Below, piece by piece: positions 58,218 to 64,000 of a stretch of DNA of 64,000 nucleotides; the stretch's first letter is position 1; each line of letters opens with the position of its first letter. The DNA is taken from the NCBI RefSeq assembly GCF_016765775.1, contig NZ_JAESVN010000001.1, positions 744,001 to 808,000 on the forward strand, in the 5' to 3' direction. The stretch comes from Szabonella alba. GTDB lineage: Bacteria > Pseudomonadota > Alphaproteobacteria > Rhodobacterales > Rhodobacteraceae. The position numbers and the translations under genes are program-made. The notes below the pieces were generated by a model, which did no database searches, was not told where the DNA came from, and saw only the letters and a program-made list of their open reading frames with translations.

Positions 58218-58526
58218 TCAGCCGCGCGCGGCCTTTTCGGCCAACCCGCTGCGGGATTCGCGGCGTGCAAGCTCGGCCTCGACATCGGCCAATGTCACAT
58301 CGCGCGCGGCCAGCATCACCAGCAGATGATACAGCACATCGGCGGCTTCCGAGGTCAGCCGGCCACGGTCGCCCTTGACCGCCTCGATGATCGCCTCGAT
58401 CGCCTCTTCCCCGAATTTCTCGGCGCATTTCTCGGGGCCCTTGGCCAGCAGTTTCGCGGTCCATGAACTGTCGGGATCGGCGCCCTTGCGGGCCTCGATC
58501 GTGGCGGCAAGCCGGTGCAGCGTCAT
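58218..58526 (-). CDS. hisE: Phosphoribosyl-ATP pyrophosphatase
   Basis: This 102-residue protein has the HisE helical fold with [35 protein letters not shown] (metal-binding EEAIE) and [13 protein letters not shown]. It hydrolyses phosphoribosyl-ATP in step 2 of histidine synthesis. It overlaps hisF by 4 bases (ATGA). hisI, normally a partner, is not in the window. Confidence 0.94.
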   Translation of the reverse strand: MTLHRLAATIEARKGADPDSSWTAKLLAKGPEKCAEKFGEEAIEAIIEAVKGDRGRLTSEAADVLYHLLVMLAARDVTLADVEAELARRESRSGLAEKAARG

Positions 58527-59284
58527 TGCAGCCTCATGGGAATACCGGCGGCGGCCATGTGGGCCTTGGCCTGACCAATCGTATAGGTGCCGAAATGGAA
58601 GATCGAGGCGGCCAGCACCGCCGAGGCGCGCCCCTCGGTCACGCCCTCGACCAGATGGTCCAGCGTGCCCACCCCTCCGCTTGCGATGACCGGAACGGGC
58701 ACCGCGTCGGCGATCGCGCGTGTCAGCGGCAGGTTGAACCCCGCTCTTGTGCCGTCACGATCCATCGAGGTCAGCAGGATTTCCCCCGCCCCTTTCGCAA
58801 CGACAGTGCGGGCGAAATCCACGGCGTCAATGCCGGTGGGACGGCGTCCGCCATGGGTGAAAATCTCCCACCGGCCGGGCGCCACGGTTTTCGCGTCAAT
58901 GGCGACGACAATGCACTGGCTGCCGAAGCGGTCGGCGGCCCCGGCCACCACATCCGGATCGGCCACGGCGGCGGAATTGAATGACACCTTGTCCGCCCCC
59001 GCCAGCAGCAGCGCGCGCACATCGTGATGGGTCCGCACACCGCCGCCCACGGTCAGCGGCATGAAACACTGTTCCGCCGTGCGGGTGACCAGATCGAACA
59101 TCGTGCCCCGGTTTTCATGGGTGGCGTGGATATCGAGAAAACACAGCTCATCCGCGCCCGCCGCATCATAAGCGCGCGCGGCCTCGACCGGGTCGCCAGC
59201 ATCGACCAGATCGGTGAAATTGACGCCCTTGACCACGCGGCCATCGGCGACATCGAGACAGGGAATGATGCGGGTCTTGAGCAT
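58523..59284 (-). CDS. hisF: Imidazole glycerol phosphate synthase, cyclase subunit
   Basis: This 253-residue TIM barrel opens with [19 protein letters not shown] (catalytic Asp11). [11 protein letters not shown] carries the second catalytic Asp. [23 protein letters not shown] and [14 protein letters not shown] are the phosphate-binding repeats. It forms IGP and AICAR with HisH. It is separated from hisA by 99 bases that hold a repeat element. Confidence 0.96.
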   Translation of the reverse strand: MLKTRIIPCLDVADGRVVKGVNFTDLVDAGDPVEAARAYDAAGADELCFLDIHATHENRGTMFDLVTRTAEQCFMPLTVGGGVRTHHDVRALLLAGADKVSFNSAAVADPDVVAGAADRFGSQCIVVAIDAKTVAPGRWEIFTHGGRRPTGIDAVDFARTVVAKGAGEILLTSMDRDGTRAGFNLPLTRAIADAVPVPVIASGGVGTLDHLVEGVTEGRASAVLAASIFHFGTYTIGQAKAHMAAAGIPMRLQ

Positions 59285-59320
59285 GGGCCGATCCTAGCGC
59301 CTTTGGCGGGGCGGGGGGAA

Positions 59321-59383
59321 GGGGGCGCTGCCCCCTCGGGCCTTGCGGCCCTCACCTCCGGGATATTTACGGACAGAAAAAGA
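59321..59383. repeat. Dispersed Rhodobacterales-type intergenic repeat between hisA and hisF
   Basis: Read on the minus strand, the element begins right after the hisA stop with a T-rich stretch and AAATATCCCGGAGGTGAG. It then has GGGCC-GCAA-GGCCC and GGGGGC-AGC-GCCCCC hairpins. This modular pattern of an AT-rich head and GC hairpins is familiar from many Paracoccus/Rhodobacter intergenic regions. Only one copy is seen in this window, so the repeat status rests on recognition, not on local copies. Confidence 0.5.
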
Positions 59384-60103
59384 TCATTCGGCAAGGGCGG
59401 CCAGCGCCGCCGCAAGATCAATTGCCCCGTCATAAAGCGCGCGGCCCGAAATGGCCCCGGCGATCACGCCCGTGTCGCGCAGCGCGATCAGATCGGCCAT
59501 GGAGGAAACGCCGCCCGAGGCGATCACCGGGATATGCACGGCGCGGGCCAGTGCCTCGGTCGCCTCGATATTCGGCCCCGCCATGGCCCCGTCGCGGTCG
59601 ATATCGGTATAGATCAGCGCCGCAACCCCGGCATCCTCAAAGCTGCGGGCCAGATCGGTGACCATCACATCGGTTTCGGTGGCCCAGCCCTTGGTGGCCA
59701 CACGGCCCTTGCGGGCGTCGATCCCGACGGCAATGCGGCCCGGAAAGGCGCGCGCGGCCTCATGCACAAGGCCGGGGTTTTCAACCGCAACCGTGCCGAG
59801 GATCACCCGGGCCAGACCCTTTTCCAGCCACATCGCGATGGTGTCCATGTCGCGGATGCCGCCGCCTAGCTGTGCGGGCACGGTGATCCGGGCAAGGATC
59901 GCCTCAACCGCCGCCGCGTTCACCGGTTGGCCTGCAAAGGCGCCGTTCAGATCGACCAGATGCAGCCAGTCGCACCCCGCTTCCTGAAACTTTGCCGCCT
60001 GTGCTGCGGGATCGTCGCCGAAGACGGTCGCGGCCTCCATCTCGCCACGCAGCAGACGGACGCATTGGCCGTCCTTGAGGTCGATGGCGGGGTAGAGGAT
60101 CAT
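59384..60103 (-). CDS. hisA: Phosphoribosylformimino-5-aminoimidazole carboxamide ribotide isomerase
   Basis: A 239-residue TIM barrel. [21 protein letters not shown] gives catalytic Asp8, and [14 protein letters not shown] includes the second catalytic Asp. [17 protein letters not shown] and [14 protein letters not shown] are phosphate loops. ProFAR isomerisation is step 4. The start at 60103 is preferred over the frame to 60214. It would precede hisF in the same transcript. Confidence 0.96.
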   Translation of the reverse strand: MILYPAIDLKDGQCVRLLRGEMEAATVFGDDPAAQAAKFQEAGCDWLHLVDLNGAFAGQPVNAAAVEAILARITVPAQLGGGIRDMDTIAMWLEKGLARVILGTVAVENPGLVHEAARAFPGRIAVGIDARKGRVATKGWATETDVMVTDLARSFEDAGVAALIYTDIDRDGAMAGPNIEATEALARAVHIPVIASGGVSSMADLIALRDTGVIAGAISGRALYDGAIDLAAALAALAE

Positions 60104-60245
60104 CGGCTTTCTCCGCATGGCCGGGGGCATGGCCGGTCTTTGGCATGGCGGGGCGGGGGCGGCAAGGGCCGATGGACCCCACGTCACGCTTGATCGGGGG
60201 ATGATTCGGCCCACAATGGCGGCAGGCTTCAGGGAGGAGGCAGAA

Positions 60246-60626
60246 ATGCGGAAACTGGTTCTGGCGGCGGCACTGGTCCTGGCGGGGGGGATGGCCTCGG
60301 CCGATCCCGTGATCGGGGTCTGGCAGACGCAGGTCGATGACGGCGCCTATGCACATGTCGACATGTCGGTCTGCAGCGGCAAGATCTGCGGCACGATTGC
60401 GCGGACCTTCAACGATACGGGCGAATACAAATCCCCCAATATCGGCAAACGGCTGGTCTGGGACATGTCGCCCGACGGCAAGGGCGGCTATGGCGGCGGA
60501 CGGATCTGGCAGCCTTCGACCGGCAAGGAATACCGCTCCAAGATGGCGCTGGCGGGGAACCGGCTGGATGTCTCGGGCTGCGTCGGGCCGATCTGCCGCA
60601 AGCAGGTCTGGAGCCGCGTGAAATAG
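60246..60626 (+). CDS. DUF2147 exported protein
   Basis: A 126-residue protein with a signal peptide ([21 protein letters not shown]). A DUF2147 domain follows ([38 protein letters not shown] onward, then [41 protein letters not shown]). Four cysteines may form two disulfides. The fold resembles small calycin-like domains; function unknown. It faces opposite to the his genes and splits them. ATG 60246 follows GGAGGAGGCAG. Confidence 0.85.
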   Translation: MRKLVLAAALVLAGGMASADPVIGVWQTQVDDGAYAHVDMSVCSGKICGTIARTFNDTGEYKSPNIGKRLVWDMSPDGKGGYGGGRIWQPSTGKEYRSKMALAGNRLDVSGCVGPICRKQVWSRVK

Positions 60627-60693
60627 GCGCAGCTTTCGGGTCGCCCATGCCAGCGCGTCGTGCCAAAGGGGGTGCAGCACAGGCGGGGGCAGC

Positions 60694-61587
60694 ATGGCAA
60701 GGCAGGACTGGTTCTGGATCACGGCGCTTTCGGTTCTATGGGGCGGGTCGTTCTTTTTTGTCGAGATCGCGCTGACCGGGCTTTCGGTGACGGCGGTGGT
60801 CTGGCTGCGGGTGGCGCTGGCGGCGCTGATCCTTGGCGCGGTGCTGCTGCTGCGGGGCGGGAACTTTCCGGCCCGGGCGCATTGGCCCGGCCTTCTGGTG
60901 ATGGGATTGCTGAACAATGCGCTGCCTTTCTGCCTGATCGCGCTGGCGCAGGAACAGATCACCAGCGCGCTGGCCTCGATCCTGAATGCGACCACACCGC
61001 TGTTCACGCTGATCGTGGCACATCTGGCCACCACGGATGAACGCATCACCCCGCGTAAGGCGGCGGGCCTGGGGCTGGGCTTTGCCGGGGTGGTGGTGAT
61101 GATGGCGGGGGAAAGCCTGACAGGCGCGGGGGCGGCCAAGATCGCCGTGCTGATGGCGGCTTTCTGCTATGCGTTGGCTTCGGTCTGGGGGCGGCGGTTC
61201 CGCGCCGCAGGGCTGGCGCCGCTGGGCGTGGCCTTCGGGCAGGTCACGGCGTCCACGGCGCTGCTGTTGCCGGTGATGCTGGTGCTGAACCGGCCTTGGG
61301 AGGCGACATTGCCGCCTGTGGGGGTGTTGCTGGCGGTGTTGGGGTTGGCGGTATTTTCCACCGCGCTGGCCTATCTGATCTTTTTCCGGCTTCTGGCCAG
61401 TGCCGGGGCCACGCGGCTGTCGCTGGTCACCTTCCTGATCCCGGTCAGCGCAACGGCACTTGGCGTGTTGCTGCTGGGCGAGGTGCTGCTGCCCCGGCAT
61501 GTCGCGGGCTTCGCGCTGATCGCGGCAGGGCTGGCGGCGATCAGCGGCGGCAAAAGACCGGTCGCGGCAGCGGTTTTACCGCGCTGA
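60694..61587 (+). CDS. EamA/DMT superfamily permease
   Basis: This 297-residue protein has ten hydrophobic helices and two EamA repeats (about 5-135 and 148-285). It starts ARQDWFWITALSVLWGGSFFFVEIALTGLS. LLGEVLLPRHVAGFALIAAGL closes the second repeat. Substrate unknown. It lies on the plus strand between hisA and hisH, 67 bases after the DUF2147 gene, so the two may form one unit. It is distinct from the DMT permease at 23422-24288. Confidence 0.85.
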   Translation: MARQDWFWITALSVLWGGSFFFVEIALTGLSVTAVVWLRVALAALILGAVLLLRGGNFPARAHWPGLLVMGLLNNALPFCLIALAQEQITSALASILNATTPLFTLIVAHLATTDERITPRKAAGLGLGFAGVVVMMAGESLTGAGAAKIAVLMAAFCYALASVWGRRFRAAGLAPLGVAFGQVTASTALLLPVMLVLNRPWEATLPPVGVLLAVLGLAVFSTALAYLIFFRLLASAGATRLSLVTFLIPVSATALGVLLLGEVLLPRHVAGFALIAAGLAAISGGKRPVAAAVLPR

Positions 61588-61598
61588 TGTTCGATACT

Positions 61599-61630
61599 GT
61601 AAAGCGGGGCCCCTGAAACGCCCGCTTTAC
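61599..61630. terminator. Perfect 10-bp hairpin at the convergent EamA/hisH boundary
   Basis: GTAAAGCGGG (61599-61608) pairs with CCCGCTTTAC (61621-61630) around a 12-base loop. The right arm contains the stop codon of hisH (61627-61629). No T-run follows. It is a likely boundary for both convergent transcripts. Confidence 0.5.
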
Positions 61631-62265
61631 GGCTTCCATTGCAGGAAATTTGCAATCAGCCGCAGGCCGGTGGCCTGACTTTTTTCGGGATGGAACTGCG
61701 TTCCCACCATCGTGTCACGCCCAATGATCGCGGTCACATCGCCCGCATAGTCGACATACGCCAGCCGATGCGCCGGATCGGTAACACGGAACTGGTAGGA
61801 ATGCACGAAATAGGCGTGATCACCGGTCGAAATGCCCTCCAGCACCGGATGGGCATGGTCGATTACCAGATCGTTCCAGCCCATATGTGGCACTTTCAGC
61901 GCAGGATCGGCGGGGGTGATGCGCGCGACAGTGCCACCCACCCAGTCAAAGCCGGGGGTCTCGGAATATTCCAGACCCCGCGTGGCCATCATCTGCATGC
62001 CGACACAGATGCCAAGGAAGGGACGGCCGCCATGACGCACCGCGGTTTCGATTGCCTCAAACAGCCCGCCGCGATCACCAAGAGCACGGCGGCAGGCGGG
62101 AAAGGCGCCATCCCCCGGCAGCACGATCCGGTCGGCGCGGGCCACATCGTCAGGCCGGTCGGTGACCAGCACCTGCCCGCCGCCGACCTCGGCCGCCATC
62201 CGCTGAAACGCCTTTTCGGCGGAATGCAGATTGCCGCTGTCGTAATCGACCAGAACGGTCAGCAT
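61627..62265 (-). CDS. hisH: Imidazole glycerol phosphate synthase, glutaminase subunit
   Basis: This 212-residue class I glutamine amidotransferase has the nucleophile Cys in FLGICVGMQMM (about residues 78-88) and a His/Glu pair in GTQFHPEKSQ. YDSGNLHSAEKAFQRM at the start is typical. It delivers ammonia to HisF. The start lies just after the hisB stop (3-base gap), so the two genes are coupled. Confidence 0.96.
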   Translation of the reverse strand: MLTVLVDYDSGNLHSAEKAFQRMAAEVGGGQVLVTDRPDDVARADRIVLPGDGAFPACRRALGDRGGLFEAIETAVRHGGRPFLGICVGMQMMATRGLEYSETPGFDWVGGTVARITPADPALKVPHMGWNDLVIDHAHPVLEGISTGDHAYFVHSYQFRVTDPAHRLAYVDYAGDVTAIIGRDTMVGTQFHPEKSQATGLRLIANFLQWKP

Positions 62266-62268
62266 CGC

Positions 62269-62856
62269 CTACAGCATCCCCTTGGTCGAGGGCAGCGCAT
62301 CGCCTGCGCGGGGGTCGGGTTCGACCGCCATGCGCAGCGATTTTGCCACGGCCTTGAAGGCGGCCTCGGCGATATGGTGGCTGTTGATGCCGTGGATCAG
62401 GTCCAGATGCAGGGTGATCCCGCCATGGGTGGACAGCGCCTGAAAGAATTCGCGCACCAGTTCGGTGTCGAAGGCGCCGATCTTGGCGGTGGGAAAGGGC
62501 AGGTTGCAGATCAGGAAAGGCCGCGCCGACAGATCCAGCGCGCAGGCCACCTGCGCATCATCCATCGCCAGCCGGAAATGGCCATAGCGGCGGATGCCGC
62601 GCTTGTCGCCCACGGCTTTGGCAAGCGCCTGTCCAAGGGCAATGCCCACATCCTCAACCGTGTGGTGATCGTCGATATGCAGATCGCCCCTGGCCGATAT
62701 CGTGATGTCGATCAGCGCATGGCGGGCCAGCTGGTCCAGCATGTGATCGAAGAATCCGACGCCAGTCTTGCAGTCGGCACGTCCGGTGCCGTCCAGATTG
62801 ACCGACAGGGTGATGTCGGTTTCATTCGTCTTGCGGGCGATCTCGGCCTTGCGCAT
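62269..62856 (-). CDS. hisB: Imidazoleglycerol-phosphate dehydratase
   Basis: A 195-residue single-domain His[35 protein letters not shown] (metal-binding His) and [18 protein letters not shown] are the repeat motifs, and [25 protein letters not shown] completes the site. It carries out step 6 of histidine synthesis. The upstream metal-transporter permease ends 17 bases before it, so readthrough from that operon is possible. Confidence 0.96.
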   Translation of the reverse strand: MRKAEIARKTNETDITLSVNLDGTGRADCKTGVGFFDHMLDQLARHALIDITISARGDLHIDDHHTVEDVGIALGQALAKAVGDKRGIRRYGHFRLAMDDAQVACALDLSARPFLICNLPFPTAKIGAFDTELVREFFQALSTHGGITLHLDLIHGINSHHIAEAAFKAVAKSLRMAVEPDPRAGDALPSTKGML

Positions 62857-62873
62857 GGGCGGCTCCGGATGGG

Positions 62874-63836
62874 TCAGGACATGGGCGGCTTATAGGGGGC
62901 GGGGCCGGTCTTGGGAAGGGGCCGGGCGGGGGAAGGGGTGCTGCGCCCTTGCCGGATCGCGGCAAGGGCCAGCATCCCTCCGGCCAGCACCGCGATCATG
63001 CCCGAGGCCGAGACAGAGAACCCCAGACCCAGCCAGAGCGGCCCGTAACCGCCCAGAACCACCCCGCCCGCCCCGGCAAGGATGGCAAGCAGAAGGCTCA
63101 GCCCGATCTGCCGGGGCAGGCGGTCGGTCAAAAGCCGCGCGGTGGCGGCGGGCACGATCAGCATGGCAATCGTCAGAATTGATCCGACCGCGGCAAAGGC
63201 CGCCACGGCGGCAAGTGCCGTCGCCACCATCAGTCCGGTCGAGATCAGCCGCACCGGCAGCCCCGCCACGGCGGCATGGATGGGGTCGAAACTGGCCATG
63301 ACCAAGGGTCGGCGGAACAGCGCCAGCGCCAGTGCGAGCCCCGCAAGGATCAGCGCCATGCGCGGCAGTTCCGGCGGCAGACCCGCCCATGCCGCAGGAT
63401 CGGTCAGCGCGCCCGGACCGGCGGCAGCTTCCAGCCAGACAAGGCTTTCCAGATTGCCGTAAAGCGCGTGTTCCACATCAAGATGCACCTCGGAGGCGCC
63501 GGTGGTTTCCAGCAGCACGACCCCTGCGGCAAACAGCGTGGTGAAGGTGATGCCCATGGCAGCCCCCGGATCAAGCCGGGCAAGGCGGGTGATCGTCTCG
63601 GTCATCCCGGCCGCCAGCAGCGCCGCCCCGACCGCACCTGCGTAAACCGCAGCCCCCTCGACGCGCCCGGTGATCAGAAAGGCCGTGACCAGTCCGGGCA
63701 GCACGGCATGGGCCATCATGTCGCCCAGCATTGCCTGCCGCCGCAGGATCAGGAAATTACCGGGAAGCGCGCAGGCGCAGGCGGCAAGGGCGGCCACCAG
63801 CATGGGCACAAGACTGAGCATCAGGAATTCGGTCAT
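62874..63836 (-). CDS. Metal (Zn/Mn/Fe) ABC transporter permease
   Basis: A 320-residue ABC-3 family permease with seven to nine helices. [34 protein letters not shown] (about residues 24-57) carries the conserved HAVLPG metal-pathway segment. The later [30 protein letters not shown] is also family-typical. The C-terminal tail is Pro-rich. It is one of two permeases (partner at 63833-64000) of a heterodimeric channel, as in mntBC or sitCD. Metal identity cannot be set. Its end is 17 bases before hisB. Confidence 0.88.
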   Translation of the reverse strand: MTEFLMLSLVPMLVAALAACACALPGNFLILRRQAMLGDMMAHAVLPGLVTAFLITGRVEGAAVYAGAVGAALLAAGMTETITRLARLDPGAAMGITFTTLFAAGVVLLETTGASEVHLDVEHALYGNLESLVWLEAAAGPGALTDPAAWAGLPPELPRMALILAGLALALALFRRPLVMASFDPIHAAVAGLPVRLISTGLMVATALAAVAAFAAVGSILTIAMLIVPAATARLLTDRLPRQIGLSLLLAILAGAGGVVLGGYGPLWLGLGFSVSASGMIAVLAGGMLALAAIRQGRSTPSPARPLPKTGPAPYKPPMS

Positions 63837-64000
63837 GCCACGCCGCCATTTCCGCCGCGTCGCAACACTCCGCGCGCCGATCCGAAAAGCAATGAGACAA
63901 GGAAGGCCGCGAAGGCCAGCAGCACGATCACGGGTCCGGTCGGCAGCCCGGGAAAGGAGGCCGAGAGTGCCGCACCACCATAGCCCGCACCGGCCCCGAT
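63833..64000 (-). CDS. Second metal ABC transporter permease, C-terminal fragment (partial)
   Basis: The last 55 codons before the stop are visible on the minus strand, starting at the window edge (IGAGAGYGGAALSASFPGLPTGPV). A hydrophobic helix with VLLAFAAFLVSLLFG and the closing LFGSARGVLRRGGNG are typical of the last helix of ABC-3 permeases. The stop overlaps the next permease start (ATGA), so they are translationally coupled. The ATPase and binding protein are presumably to the right. Confidence 0.8.
   Translation of the reverse strand: MGAGAGYGGAALSASFPGLPTGPVIVLLAFAAFLVSLLFGSARGVLRRGGNGGVA

Noticed and set aside
1-64000. Mobile elements, prophage, CRISPR arrays or attachment sites
   Set aside because: No transposase, integrase, phage gene, spaced repeat array or target-site duplication was recognised. 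The accessory island at 16.7-26.8 kb has composition like its neighbours and no flanking repeats next to a tRNA.

Overview
The window is a compact, GC-rich alphaproteobacterial chromosome segment. Gene order and content point to Rhodobacterales, most likely Paracoccus or a close relative. The main signs are the cysG-DUF2849-cysI-cysH order, a metK leader that fits the Rhodobacterales SAM/SAH riboswitch, a CarD-type regulator after a 7Fe ferredoxin, and a methylated-amine gene set. I see no insertion sequence, prophage, CRISPR array or rRNA operon. The only RNA gene I can support is a tRNA-Tyr. Many long open frames lie antisense to real genes and are GC-bias shadows.

Layout: 1-4.1 kb holds the sulfite-reduction and siroheme operon (minus strand), a divergent Lrp-type regulator and nadD. 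4.2-12.7 kb holds housekeeping genes: ettA, an OmpA-like protein with a companion lipoprotein, phoH-ybeY-corC-lnt, and riboswitch-controlled metK. 12.7-16.6 kb holds an aroQ/Gfo-Idh/HpcH operon, trmB and a RibD-like reductase. 16.7-26.8 kb is the main accessory island. It carries an Amt-fold membrane protein that lacks both pore histidines, dmmDABC (dimethylamine monooxygenase), a GlxA/AraC-type regulator, a DMT permease and tdm (trimethylamine N-oxide demethylase). Together these would convert TMAO to dimethylamine, then to monomethylamine, with the formaldehyde carbon passed to tetrahydrofolate by GcvT-like modules.

27-34 kb holds a class D beta-lactamase, a P-loop kinase, a LysR regulator, a Kef antiporter unit and an Rrf2/flavin-disulfide reductase pair. 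34-39 kb holds the Anbu operon (circularly permuted ATP-grasp, alpha-E, transglutaminase, proteasome-like Anbu) followed by a hydroxyacid dehydrogenase. 39-45.6 kb holds a lipase-like hydrolase, an SCP2 protein, a TPR protein, a very long SUV3-type helicase, an S4 protein, fdxA and carD. 45.7-47.6 kb holds divergent cobS/cobT.

47.6-51.1 kb is one gene for an unusual 1163-residue single-pass protein. It joins an apparent GspL/PilM-like N-terminus to a PilP/GspC-like C-terminus. 51.3-58.2 kb holds SIMPL, MarR/DUF1428, an aminotransferase, metY, a small lytic transglycosylase, tRNA-Tyr, rlmB and a CoA-binding protein. 58.2-62.9 kb holds hisE, hisF, hisA, hisH and hisB, interrupted by two opposite-strand genes. 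The window ends in a Zn/Mn-type ABC permease pair.

The points most worth a second look are the His-less Amt-like gene beside dmmDABC, the secretion/pilus-like fusion protein, the Anbu operon, the cysteine motif shared by the OmpA-like protein and the adjacent lipoprotein, and several strong inverted repeats and leaders.
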